A stretch of 64,000 bases of DNA from Valencia hispanica (taxonomy: Eukaryota; Chordata; Actinopteri; Cyprinodontiformes; Valenciidae), in the NCBI GenBank assembly GCA_963556495.2, contig OY747715.1, positions 14,621,239 to 14,685,238 of the forward strand, read 5' to 3'. Position 1 is the first letter of the stretch, and every line of letters starts with the position of its first letter. A model generated the notes under the pieces. The model saw only the letters and a program-made list of their open reading frames with translations, did not search any database and was not told where the DNA came from. The position numbers were made by a program, and so were the translations under genes. Of the stretch, positions 25,086 to 37,028 are shown piece by piece.

Positions 25086-28000
25086 GCTCTCTCTTACTGT
25101 TTTGCAGCCTGAATGAAACACAGACATTCCTGAACATGGTAAAAAATTCTTTTAAAAAGTTTTTTTGTGCTTTGACTTTAAGTACCTCCCGATCCTAAAA
25201 ATAGCCAACTCTGAGTCCTCTTCTACCATAACAACTTCCACAAATAAGAGTGTGGAAGCAGCCCTAAATGCTACTAGGTTGCCTAAATGCAACCTGCATG
25301 TGTTTGGTAGCGTTTGGGTATGACATGTTCACTAATTGATAGAAACAAAGGACTTTTTGTGTTTTGACCACCAAGCTGAAAAACATACTATTCTGGGAAA
25401 GCTAATTTATTAGTGCATAAGACCAGACAGGACACGTAAAGAAAAAAATTAATTATTAGTGCATCTCATTTTTAAACTGTTTTAACTTTGTACTTTTTAT
25501 AGGATTTGTTTAATGATACGTTTTCAGAAGCAGAACTGAAAGCACAGCAGAGACGGACAACAACTCCAAACAATTCTAATTCAACTTATTTCAACCCATT
25601 GTTGTACTGCTCTGCATCCCTACCTAGGTAAGAAATAAAAATGGGAAATACACATTTAAGTTAGGGTTCATCCAATAAGATCATTTTTGTTTTTTTTACA
25701 GTCTTTTTGCTCATATTTGCTCTACAGCCTCTAGGCCTTTTTAACTACAGGATCATTCCTAGTAAATTGTTGCTCTCTTACTGAGCTCTATTTACTCCCT
25801 ACATGCTGTAACCTTCGGGCTACAACAATCCCAAGAATGAAAACCTTTCAAAATCTCCAGATGGTTCTTTGATTTGCTGGCTGAGAGATAATTCTGTGTT
25901 TATGAGGGGGAATAAACTCACTGCTAAGATAGAGGTCATTGTGTTTCATTTGTAAAGTATCAACAACATTTATAGCTACTCTAACCTTTAGTACTCAAAT
26001 GCATTTTACTCAGGTATTAGTCTGGGTTTGCTTTGCTGCCTAAAGAGGCTTAAAACTCTGCAGCTTTACTCAGTCTGCTGACTGAAAAGCACAAATATCC
26101 CCCCCCCCCCAATGCTTCTTTTCCTACACAGGCTCCTGGACAGGTTCCATATTGATTTTAAAATCTTACTTCTGGCCTTTAAAGCTTAAAATGACCCAAA
26201 TTAACCCCAGTCTTGCTGACATAGTTTGTGTCCTCCCACCTACTGAGATTCATTTGCAATGTCTCAGATATTAATTGATCTAATAAAAATCCATCTAACC
26301 AAATTCACCCCTTTGATTCTCATAAAGTACCTTGTAAGCTCAAGTTGTTTCAATATTTACCAGATTTTAATTTGATAAAGACATGTCTGGTAGTCATATA
26401 ATCGAACTGTTATGACTAATATTAAATATACTTATCATTCTACACATGCGTATCTGCCTCTTCTGCTTCCACCTCTTCAATCCATCTAAATCCATCAAAT
26501 ATTTTTGTTCGACCTTGGAAGTCCTCTGGGAGAGATAGCAACTGTTAAGAGTGTTTACTCTCCTGGAGGCAGTTGGGTTTAAGTGGCCAGCCAGGGTGCA
26601 CCAGGATCCCTAATGTGGCTGTTAAAGTCAACAGCTTCACCTTAACAACCAGCCTGAGGATGCAGCTGGATGGCCAGAGAGACTGACAGATGGAGTGACA
26701 GAAAAATATTAAACCGGTTCTGAAAGCAGCACTGGAAAAAAAAGCCTTTAAGGAAGACAGTCTGACCCCAATCAAAACTGAGAAAGGATATTAATAGTGA
26801 CCAGCTTTATTAAATAGGGGCTGCATACACAAACATAACAGAAAAAGAGAAAAGTTCTCACTTTTCTAGAGTCTTTTCTTTCCATCTAGCTTCTTTTCAC
26901 TCACACACCCGTCAAGCAAAGCAGGCAGATGGTGATTGGAGGAGGACAGCATGGTCCAGATGTTACTGAGAACCCAAGGTGCACCAGGCAAACAGCTTTG
27001 ATCAGGCCTGGTCCAGAGGAACTGCTGCCACTGAATAAAGCTGCGTTTTTTCTTTAAAAAAATTTAAGTGGTACCAGTGTTTATCAGGAACCACACAATA
27101 GAAAACTCTGTCTGACAAAGAGATGCAAATTTAAACACATATACATAAACTCTGCATTTAAGAACACAGGCGTCTAAATGCACACAGTTGAAACCCCAAC
27201 ACATCCTTGGATTTAATCATAACGACACATGACATCCATGTGGAGATGCACTCGAAATCAGCCCACAGTCTGCATTCTCTACAGCAGTAAACAGGGCCAC
27301 ACACACTGCACACATGCAGGGTTGTGAAATAGAAAATAGGTTTAATATGCACATGCAAACACACTTTTTTGCACCTTTTTCAATGCAATAAAAAAAAATC
27401 ATTTAACTACTCAGACCAATTCATTAGCTGGTTATTGCCTGTTTGGTCAAGACTTCAAATCACTTTTTTTTGGTCTAAAATTCGAGACAGAAGTACTCAA
27501 GCAAAATAAAAGTTAAACATTAAAATGAACCATCTGAATCTCCGCATCTCCGGAGGAGGCACAAGCTGGCATATTTAGCTTTTGGAACATGGCTTTATCA
27601 GCTCCCAAACACTCACTTAACCCTCAGTGAATGAAATGTAAAAATGTCAAACTGGAGCCAGTTGTTGCCCAAAAGCTGCCGGTGGAGAATAAGTTTAGCT
27701 GGGGATTGACTCATTCACCAAAATCACTCGCTGTGGTCAGAAAGTCATCGTGCCACAAATAAAACCAGTCATTCAGTTGGCTTCATCACTCTACAGAGGT
27801 CAGCCAAAGTAGTCCAGCAGTTCTCCTGAACAAAAAAGTCAAACATAAAGGCCTTGGACAGTGAATCGGATGGATGCAGACAAAAACTATAAAAGGACAA
27901 ACACTGCATTCATTGAGAGGCTGATTTAGCATCTATGGTAATGAGCAAAATATTTGAGTCATTCTTAATTTTTTATACATATTTTACTTCCAAGAAGCTA

Positions 28001-29149
28001 GCCTCTAAAGCTCTTTCATGCCCTGTCTGTACTCAAGAGGATACGCCGTGAAAACGATTTATTCAATATTTGTGCATCTTGTCCACAATGAAATTCAATT
28101 TCGTGCAAGAAAAATCATGTTTGTAGGGAATATGTTCAGTCCATTTATCATTTATCCCATTTACAAAGAATATTAGTTGTGTTGACATAGGGCTCAAACG
28201 GCATTTGCATTTGGGACTAGAGACAACTGCAGAATCGTTTTTAGGACGTTTTTTTTCTACATCTGACTTTCCATATTCCTGACTTGTTTTCCATTTAAGT
28301 TCAAAGATAAGCTGAAAAAAAAGATTGAGATAAAAGGTTAAGCAATGTTAAAGATTTAACGATTGTTTTGGGACAACAATTAGTCTAGCATTGCTTTAGC
28401 CATGCTTTTCATTCATTTTGATGCTGTTAAAACTGACAATAGAATCACCTACTGACATCATTAGTCTTGATTTTTTGAGTGGAATCCCTGCAACCGTGTT
28501 TTCCAAAAGGTAAAACTATTAGCTTAAAAATATCCAGAATAATGCAGGTAACTAGTTTCTGTCTTTAAATCTTTTCGTTATACATAAGCTACTTTTTCAC
28601 TCATTTTCAGTTTAGCACCTGACTAATTTCAAAAAGATTTGTTTGTTTGTTGGAGTGCAGAACTCATCACATCAGTCAAAAACCACAGGAATGAAACTGT
28701 GTCTTCTCTGGATCATTTTTACAACTGATATTTGAGTTTTACTCTACAAGTAAAAACGTTTTTTTTGTTTTTTTTTTCAAACTTTAGATGCAAGCTAAAG
28801 CAGCTAAGATTGAAAACAAATAGTCAAAGAAAGAAGTAATTACAATTATTTTGGGAGAATTGTTAGCCTAGCAGGGTTTTAATTAATGTCGTTTGATGCC
28901 ATTAATTTCCACATTATTGCCCCCTAAGGGTACAGCATTGATATAGTAGTTTTTGAATAATATTCCAAAGACTGTGCATATTTATTCTAAAAGGGAGGAA
29001 AAAAGTTTAGCTTTAAAATATTCAGAGTAGTTCTAACAGCTAATTACGCTTTTTCTCACTCATTTTCTGCCTGACCATTCTGAAGGTTTTAGTTTGCTAG
29101 GTTAAACAATTCTAACTCACTCGTGAAAAGGCTCCTGAATTCTCTAGCA
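25086..29149. other. Unique DNA with one LINE relic, no gene seen
   Basis: Mostly single-copy, AT-rich DNA with a C12 run near 26099. The L2-type relic is listed separately. No splice-flanked conserved frame was found. Confidence 0.45.
26120..26330 (+). mobile_element. L2/CR1-group LINE C-terminal relic
   Basis: CACAGGCTCCTGGACAGGTT translates with the following bases as HRLLDRFHIDFKILLLAFKA, matching the LHWLPV-RIDFKILLLVFK block of L2-type LINEs. The reading frame decays within 40 codons. Confidence 0.6.
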
Positions 29150-29159
29150 AGTATTTACT

Positions 29160-29625
29160 TAACATTCTTATTTTAGCTGGTAAAAAGGCCATAACCAGAC
29201 ACTGGCTGCATCCTGACTCCCCAACAGTCGAGGAATGGGAAAACATAGTGAACAACATTTATACAATGGAAAAAATTACTTTCTCCCTTAGATTGCAAAT
29301 AGAGAAGTTTAATAAGATTTGGTCTAATTGGAAGTAAAAACATTTTCAGTATAAAGTAGCGTACAATTTATCTCCTTACTGGTATCAGTACTGATCTATA
29401 TTGGACATGAATGCGGACCCCTCACTTGTAGTTCGTAAAGTACAATAAAAAAATAAATAAAAAAGGGAAAAACAAGTAAAATGGTATATCGAAAGGAAAT
29501 GGGTTAATGTAAGAGAAACTTTTATGTCACGAAGAAAAATTTTGAAGATTGCAAAACATGTAAACATATGTGTAAAATGACGAAGTACCTTTCATAAATA
29601 AAGAGTAAAAAAAAAAAGAGAAAAA
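29160..29625 (+). mobile_element. L1/Tx1-type LINE, 3' end
   Basis: Codons from 29176 to the TAA at 29335-29337 give AGKKAITRHWLHPDSPTVEE, then W-NIVNNIYTMEKITFSLRL and IWSNWK. This is the extreme C-terminus of the fish L1/Tx1-type protein family (ITRNWL--D-PT--QW...EIY-MEK-T--LR, from memory). A 3' untranslated part and a poly-A-rich end (AATAAAGAGTAAAAAAA) follow. Everything upstream is missing, the usual 5' truncation. The frame is intact, suggesting a fairly young insertion. Confidence 0.75.
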
Positions 29626-32337
29626 AAAAGAAAAGGCTCCTGAAACCAATGGGGTGAGCTTGTGTCCGCAGTAGATAATTTTGCAGGCATGACATTTGTG
29701 TTGTACTGCTTTTTCAGTCCACTATTTGACCACTTTCAAAGAAATGGTCTTTGGTTCGGCCATGCAACACTGACCTAAACATGATAAAGGCTTCTGATCC
29801 CAAAAAATAATCATGTCTTTTTTACATCATCATTTTTGGCCTGATACTGATTTTGTCCTCTTTGTCAGATAATTTTAGAAGCACGCTCTTGCACAACATT
29901 TTTGTCTGTTATAAAGACTGGACTGTAAATTATTGGAAATAAGAAATCATAGTCTCAAATAAGACTACTGATTAAGTCCACATTTAAGAATTAAAAGCTA
30001 GTCTGACTCCTATAAGGAGGAAAACAATTGAAGAATTCGAATATTACTTAAAGCTTTTGGACAATCAGGTGAAACAACAAACTCAGTGACTTAGCCACTT
30101 GCTAAGGTAATAAGAAAGCCATTTTTGTTTTAGTTAACATCCAGCCACTCATTGAGCATCAACTCAACCGTTCATTCAGTCAACAAAGCAACTCTCCTCC
30201 TAGGTGGTTCACTGGCCAGGCAGACAGCCTGAAATGTGGTAACTGTCCCAGTTCAATAATGAAGAGGAAAGCGATAGTCTAACAACAGAAATAACTTTTA
30301 AATGATCTTCCCTCTTTGCCTCAATTATATCAACAATGCCAAAAAAAAAGGTCAGTTGAGAAAGTTATCCGCCTATTGGTAAGCAGACCGCAATCAACTG
30401 GCCTATCGATCAGTTTGTTAATGACCCGGTCAACTTCTGAGATGCTCAATGACTCAACCTGGAAGGCTTTGGTTAGATTAGTGGTTTCCATTAAGACGTC
30501 CCCAGTAACTCTGGGAACTCACTCACGCAGCTCTATGACGGGTTTCAGTTTCCCTCTGGCCTAGAGGTAGGTTTATTTAACCGTTCTCCCTATAAAAGAG
30601 ATCAAAACCTATTTATCGCTAACATGTTATTACCTTTCCTGTAGAGACCAAACAAATATAGACAAGCAAGACCTAATTTGGCACCTAAGACTATACTTAA
30701 AGTAGTACATTTCTTCTTTTCACTGTCCTAGCCAGCCAAGTGTAATCAAATCGACTTGTGGTTGGAGAGACACCCGCTGACCCCTCATAGTAACGTGGTG
30801 AGGAGCTATTGTGGGTGAATTTGGCTTTTGTTGTAACTGTGGTTATCCATCAGAAAGTCAGTGAGTGTTTCATCCAAGTCTGGTTAGCAGGCCGTCAGTT
30901 CATGTTTCAATCAGTAAAAAAAAACGAAAAGAAGCCATGAATTCCTTTATTCAGTGGTTCATGCACTATAGCTGCCATTTATATCAAATATCTTAGGTTG
31001 TACTCAGTCACAAACTCAGGAGATGATCTCACATATTAGTCAGACACTTATTGAAAAGCCAAAACAAGCAAATCATGTCACTTTGAACTTGCAAAGAAAA
31101 AAAAGAAAACATTTGTCATTGGACTGCCTGAACCCTAACTGCTCTCCAGCTCTCCTTGTATGTAATCAGTGGGATGTCAGCATGTTTTTACATTGCATAA
31201 GTTTACCTCATTCCTTATTTCTTTACAACATATCTTCTTTCCAATAAGACAGACTTTTTAGCAGTCTTTCTAAATTAGTCTAGAACTAAAAACTAGAACT
31301 GTGCTACTGTGTTGCATTTCATAAAGCTGCAATTTAAATTCAGCACACAGTTTATGTTCATGAAAGCAGCGAACTTCATCCCATTCCCCTATATTAGACA
31401 CCTGCTAACTCAATGACTAAAATACTAACAGCCTGACCTACAATCAACACCTTCAGAGAACATTTAGGGAAAGTGGCACAATGCAAGCTGCTGCTGTAGC
31501 TTGGTTTCTTTAGGCTTTAAACCATCAATCCAAGTACCGAAAGTCTACCATTTATCCGAACCATCTGTTCCTCCACATATTTACAGTATTAAGTCTGCAG
31601 GTCATCCATCTAGGCTGCAAATCCCAAAGCAACACATAGGAGACATATGTACAAAGCAGACTGTTGCACGTTTGTTCATCCATCTAGATGCTGTCAGACA
31701 TGAATCCAGAATATCATAATACAAACAATGGCTGTATGTGCGTGGAAACTATTAGCTGATGTGCACTCATCGACCCTATGCGTGATGACACTGATGAAGC
31801 TACTCATAGTCACTTTATTAGCTGTTTTGGAAAGATTAGAGGGTAGCACTGGGACTTTTCCAGATGTTACAGAGGCCATTATTTTGATACATACACACGC
31901 TTGGATGAAATGAGAGTACATGCAATCAGCATTTAGGAGCTTGTGTGCTTGTGGAAGTGAGGATTCACAGTGAAGGCAGCAGCTGGCCACGGAGTTCAAA
32001 TTCCTGAGGGACTTTTCAGTCATCCAGTTACCATTTCTCCCTCTCTTTTCCTGCCTGTGTTCCTTTTTTTTATCCATGTGATTAGTGGACTTGAATCAGT
32101 GCTTACGCCACGACCTTTAGCAGGTCATTTTTCTTCCTCAGTTACACTGAAAAGGGAAAAAACAAATGTCATATTTGCTCCAGGTGTTGTTAACTTTCTT
32201 TGTTCCAGACAGGAAGGGTTACTGAGTCATTTCTCCAACCAGGACTTGGCTGCACAAGTTTGAGTGCATGGCGGATCTACATTAGCAAACATCTAGCCGC
32301 TGACTTGAGGTGAACTTTGCGGTCCTCATTGTTCTAC
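29626..32337. other. Unique DNA, no gene seen
   Basis: No recognised exon, repeat boundary or RNA gene. The frames at 30316-30564, 31501-31719, 31694-32077 and 31970-32263 have no known motif. Confidence 0.45.
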
Positions 32338-32432
32338 CAACTTACTGTAAGGCACCAATAACATTAACAGTAAACCCAATCCACAGCATGGTGCTACCAC
32401 TACCATGCTTGACAGTTGGTACAGTGTTCCTA
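32338..32432 (-). pseudogene. Tc1-like transposase relic
   Basis: The reverse complement reads NTVPTVKHGSGSTMLWIGF, close to the Tc1 block [19 protein letters not shown] between the first and second catalytic aspartates. Only this block is clear. Confidence 0.65.
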
Positions 32433-32534
32433 AGGTTGGTTAATTCATTCCAACACCAGTTTTGATGAGTGCTTGGCATCAGTGCTCTGTTGGAAATCCC
32501 ACTTGAGTCAATGTTTGACTTTTCTGATTTAAAT

Positions 32535-32645
32535 CCACCTGCAACTCCAGTCCTGGAGAGCCACTGCCCTGTAACTTTTAGATACGCCCCTGCTCCACCA
32601 CAACTAAATCAAATGGATAGCTCGTTACCGGACCTTTAGAGCAGG
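32535..32645 (-). repeat. Dispersed repeat, inverse copy of 58656-58808
   Basis: The words CTGCAACTCCAGTCCTGGAG, CACTGCCCTGTAACTTTTAG and AACTAAATCAAATG-ATAGCTC match, as reverse complement, the copy at 58656-58808. This repeat ('...CAACACACCTGAATCAAATGA...') is common in fish. I cannot say whether it is a SINE or a DNA-transposon derivative. Confidence 0.55.
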
Positions 32646-32667
32646 GATCTATATTCAAAATATTCCG

Positions 32668-33190
32668 GAATTGCGCCGCTCAAGGTGGCAGCATGTTGGA
32701 GTAGCTCTGTTACTTTGGTTCATATTTTTTTCTTTTTTAAAACTTTAATTCTTCCATTTCTGGTAGAAACATTGTTTTGTGGACAACTGTTCTCTCTGGT
32801 TTTGAATGCTGTGCAGCTGGAAGGATTTTTGCTGATACTTTTTATTTTTGGACATTTGTTATGATGCATAACCATGGCAACAAGGTGGTTTACAACTGGC
32901 AGCAGCTGATTAACATCACAAAAGCTCAAATAAGACCTCAACTACAGCCACAAAACCCTGATGAGTTGAAAAGAAGATGCCATAGATCCAGAGCATCCTC
33001 TACATCAGACTGTCATACAACTACAGAGCGTCTTCAGTCAGAGGCTTCTTCAGATCTGCAGAGCGCTACAGAAGATCATCCCTACCCACAGCCATCAGCA
33101 TCTACAACAAATCTTTGAAGGAACTTGCATAATGAGTTACAACAACATTTAATTTCCCTTTGGGATTAATAAAGTAATTTTGAATTGAAT
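32668..33190 (+). mobile_element. Deletion-derived non-LTR element with 3' tail
   Basis: An opening like a LINE 5' end (GCGCCGCTCAAGGTGGCAGC) is followed after about 450 bp by the typical tail TTAATTTCCCTTTGGGATTA, ATAAAGTA and TTGAATTGAAT. The frame at 32777-33118 lies between these and may be a degraded C-terminus, but I do not recognise it with confidence. A very internally deleted Rex1-like element is the best guess. Confidence 0.45.
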
Positions 33191-33195
33191 ATAAA

Positions 33196-33445
33196 GGCTA
33201 GGCAAAGCAAGGCAATTTTATTTGTATAACACGCTTTAAACAACAGGGTGATTCAAGGTGCTTTACATTATTTGGTGATTAAACCCCCCCCAAAAAAACA
33301 TAGAATATAACATTGGAAATTAAAAGTAGGAAATTAGCATGAAACACACATAACACATGATGCACAATGAACATACACAACACATGAAACACAATAAAGC
33401 AAGAGAAACATCAATGAAGCAAGAGAGCATGAACACATTTGATAC
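33196..33445 (-). mobile_element. LINE-A 3' tail, uninterrupted
   Basis: The reverse complement runs from ATGTATCAAATGTGTTCATG through CTCTTGCTTTATTGTGTTTC to AATAAAATTGCCTTGC. It contains in one piece the two parts that L2-B separates at 14968 and 18074. The L2-B copy 2 poly-tail abuts it at 33446. Confidence 0.75.
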
Positions 33446-34041
33446 ATATCAAATCAAACTTTATTTATAAAGCGCTTTTCAAGCCACAACAAAGCTTCTC
33501 AAAGTGCTTTACAGATTAAAAATGACCCACAACCACCCCCCTTCCCAAAACCCAAAAGTAAAAAACATCACCACAGCTATACCCCCCCCCAACATCCATG
33601 CACACACACACATAAAAGCAACAAAAGACAAAAGCAAAACAGGCTGAGTACAGATGAGTAAGGAAACGTCATCATGGGAGCCATCTACATCGGCAGCAGC
33701 AGATCAACAGCAGCAGCCAAGGCACTGACCCAAGAAGCCTAGAGGAGGGAGGGCTGGTACCCCCACCTCCACCCAAGCACCACCTGGAGAGCACCAAGGC
33801 AGCCACAGCCGACCACTGCCCCCAAGGCAGAGGGCTCCACAGAGGAAACACTGGAAGGAAGACTAAAATAAGTTAAAATATTAAAATAAATATTAAAATT
33901 CAAACAATTATAAGATATGATCAAATAAAAATACAATGCAGATAAACAATAGTTGATAAATAGCCAGCTAAAAGCTAAACTAAAAAGAATTCAATCAAAT
34001 AAAACATGCAGAGCAATTAAAAAGATTTTATCAAATAATAA

Positions 34042-36340
34042 TCAGTTAAAAGCTAGGTTAAAAAGGTGAGTCTTGAGCCTGCTCTTATAAACATGAACGT
34101 TCTCTGCGGCCCTGAGGTCCTCTGGCAGCCTGTTCCAGAGGTGAGGGCCATAATAATGGAAAGACGCCTCACCATGAGTGTGTGTCCTGACTTTGGGGGT
34201 GACAAGAAGACGGCTGCAGAGACCGCGAAGGTTCATACGGTAAAAGAAATTCCGAAAGATAAGACGGCCAAAGACCATTAAGACACTTAAAGAATAAAAG
34301 AATCTTAAAATTGATCCTAAAACATACGGGGAGGCAAGGCAGTGATTCTAAGACTGGTGTAATGTGTTCCTGCCTCCTGGTCTTAGTCAGGACACGTGCT
34401 GCTGAATTTTGTAAAAGCTGTAAACTTAAGGTAGTCTTTTTAGGAAGACCAGAAAGCAGGGCATTACAGTAATCGATCCTACTGGTGATAAAAGAATGCA
34501 TCAGTGTCTCCGTGTTGGCCAGAGAGAGAATGGGGCGGACTCTGGCGATGTTCTTTAAGTGATAAAAAAACCTATTTTGGTAATATTTTTTGTGTGAGGA
34601 ATAAAAGTCAGCTCAGTCAAAAATCACGCCCAAGTTCTTCACTTGTAGAGAAGGATTAAAAGACAGTGATTGTAGTTTTGGTAAAAGCTTCTCTCTCTGA
34701 GCCTCAGGACTGATGACTAAAACTTCAGTTTTGTCCTGGTTGAGTTGGAGAAAGTTTTCTGCCATCCAGGATTTGATGTCTAAAATGCAGTTAAAAAGTG
34801 CATTCATTGGCCGTGTGTCATCAGGAGACATGGAGATTTACTAGGGATGCACGATATATCAGCATCAACATCGGTATCGGCCAATGTTAGGCATTTTTTA
34901 ACATTTCGGCATCGGTCCGATAAGTAACAGAGGGCCAATATTGACAGCCGATGTTTATTTATTTCCATCTTTTTGACGTTTCTGTCTGTGTTTCGGGGGG
35001 GAGTTATCCATGTGGTGTTTGTTTGGTCATGTGACAGCGATAGTGATGCGGCGCAGGAATGTGGGAGTATTTAACTCAAGCAGAGGAGCGATGTAGATGG
35101 TGTGGTTGATGTTCAACGGTGTCGAAAGTGTAGGGAAATATACCGTATACCATATCGGTGTGTATCGGTTATAGGCCATAACAGCGGGATTAATATCGGA
35201 CATCGGTATCGGCCCAAATTTTCTAATCGGTGCATCCCTAAGATTTACATCTGTGTATTATCAGCATTACTGTGAAAGTTGACTCCATGTCTTCTGATGA
35301 CACTGCCAAGAGGGAGCATATAAAGGTTAAAAAGCACTGGGCCTAAAATCGAACCCTGGGGCACACCACATGTGATCTTGTGGACCTTAGAGGAGCAGGT
35401 ATCTAAACTTACTATAAAATTCCTGTCTGTAAGATATGATGTGAACCATTTATGAACAGCACCAGAGAGGCCAATCTGTTTTAAACGAGTTAAAAGAATA
35501 GTGTGGTCTACTGTATCAAAGGCAGCGCTTAGGATCCAGTAGAACCAACACTTTCACCTTCTGAGCATCATAATTGTATCTAAAATCATTTAAAATCTTT
35601 AAAAGAGCTGTCTCTGTGCTGTGGATCACCCTAAAAAAAGACTGAAATTTCTCTAGGACATTATGAGCGTTAATAAAATCATTAAGTTGAATTAAAACAA
35701 GCTTTTCTAAAACTTTGCTTAAAAATGGTAAGTTAGATACTGGTCGGAAGTTGTTTAAATCATTAAAATCTAAATTGCTCTTCTTCAGCAGGGGCCTCAC
35801 TACCGCCACTTTAAAGGCGGCAGGAAAGACCCCCGTCTGAAGGGAGCAATTCATCATGGTTAAAATCTCATCCCTTAAAGATCCATAAAATTGCTTAAAA
35901 AAGGAAGTGGGAATCGGGTCCAAAAAACATGTGGTGGGCCTCACTGAGGAGAAAACTTTATCAAGGGTCCCAGCTTCCACCAGGACAAAACTTTCCAGTG
36001 TTTCCTCTGGTAAAGAGACACACTCAGATTTGTCTAGAACCATGTTACTTTGAGAGGATAAATATTACATCTGATTGTGTCTACCTTTCCTCTGAAGTGG
36101 TCTGCGAACTTCTCACACAGTGTTTGAGGGGGTTTTCTGAAGTGCAGTAGAGGTATGATTAAGAAAGTTGTCAATGGTTGAAAAAATTATTTTGGGATTA
36201 TTTTTATGTTCTGAGATGATTCTGGAGAAGTATGCATTTCTGGAATTTCTTACAGCGTTATTGTATGATTTGAGATGTTCTATGTATATCTGATGATTTA
36301 TTGTGATTTTGTTTTTCCTACATTTCCATATGATAATCAT
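34042..36340 (-). pseudogene. L2-B reverse transcriptase, decayed
   Basis: Read on the minus strand, it starts with the linker, then MVLDKSECVSLPEETLESFV, PTSFFKQFY, VVRPLLKKSNLDFNDL and FRPVSNLPFLSKVLEKLV. A one-base insertion near 35533 breaks motif A (VLLD then frame loss). The next frame shows KQIGLSGAVH, CGVPQGSILGPVLFNLYM and, at about 35250-35275, FHSNADNTQM. The last motif is the catalytic YADDTQ box with both flanking positions changed (NADN). After the hAT insertion the frame resumes as SPDDTRPMNALFNCILDIKS, FLQLNQDKTEVLVI, then [18 protein letters not shown] and the C-terminus ending at 34042. It cannot be active. Confidence 0.85.
34842..35240. mobile_element. hAT-type miniature (399 bp) inside L2-B copy 2
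   Basis: Perfectly duplicated 8-bp target AGATTTAC lies at 34834-34841 and 35241-35248. The ends are TAGGGATGCACGA and, as reverse complement, TAGGGATGCACCGATTAG. The interior is rich in ATCGG/TCGGTATCGG words. It has no coding capacity. A decayed relative is at 8670-8807. It inserted after L2-B copy 2, right beside the RT catalytic box. Confidence 0.9.
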
Positions 36341-36348
36341 TCACTCAA

Positions 36349-36532
36349 TGGCTACCACCAAGACCACTCAGGTCCTCCAACTATTGCCTACTAAACATTC
36401 CTAGATTCAGCAGCTTTCAGTTTCTATGCTCCCATTATCTGGAACAGACTTCCTGACGAGTGTAGAGCTGCTGAAACTCTGAACTGCTTTAAATCGAGAC
36501 TAAAAACTCATCTATTTAGAATAGCCTTTGAG
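36349..36532 (+). mobile_element. LINE-A coding fragment
   Basis: CCACTCAGGTCCTCCAACTA, TTCCTGACGAGTGTAGAGCT and TTTAAATCGAGACTAAAAAC match LINE-A at about 14617-14805 with an internal deletion of about 25 bases. It lies in plus orientation, while the LINE-A tail on the other side of L2-B copy 2 (33196-33445) is minus. Confidence 0.75.
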
Positions 36533-36659
36533 CAAGAAAAACCAACAAATTTCAATTAGCTTCACCATTCCTAATAGGAGGAAAAGTGGTCTCAGTTATT
36601 TTAGTTTAATTAGTGCAGTTATATGTGTACATTCTTTTAAGTTGTTTGCGGTGCATATA

Positions 36660-36873
36660 CAGTGGCTTGCAAAATTATTTGGCCCCCTTGAACTTTTCCG
36701 CATTTTATCACATTACAGCCACAAACATGAATCAATTTTATTGGAATTCCACGTGAAAGACCAATACAAAGTGGTGTACACGTGAGAAGTGGAACGAAAA
36801 TCATACATGATTCCGAACATTTTTTACAAAAAAATAACTGAAAAGTGGGGTGTGCGTAATTATTCAGCCCCCT
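36660..36873. repeat. Left 214-bp terminal inverted repeat of Tc1 copy 2
   Basis: It pairs with 38053-38266. The outer direct repeat is near 36673-36691 and the inner one near 36858-36874. Confidence 0.95.
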
Positions 36874-37028
36874 TTGGTCTGAGTGCAGTCAGTTGCCCAT
36901 AGACATTGCCTGATGAGTGCTAATGACTAAATAGAGTGAACCTGTGTGTAATCTAATGTCAGTACAAATACAGCTGCCCTGTGACGGCCTCAGAGGTTGT
37001 CTAAGAGAATGTTGGGAGCAACAACACC

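Larger units (their letters stand above)
33446..36345 (-). mobile_element. L2-B copy 2 (5'-truncated, minus strand)
   Basis: Same family as 14969-18073. The 3' end (TTTATAAATAAAGTTTGATT as reverse complement) is at 33446 and the 5' break is at about 36345 within the linker before the RT (KCRKNKITINHQIY). This copy keeps the RT middle that copy 1 lost. It is interrupted by a 399-bp hAT miniature at 34842-35240. The 3' untranslated part (33446-34040) matches 17507-18073. Confidence 0.85.
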
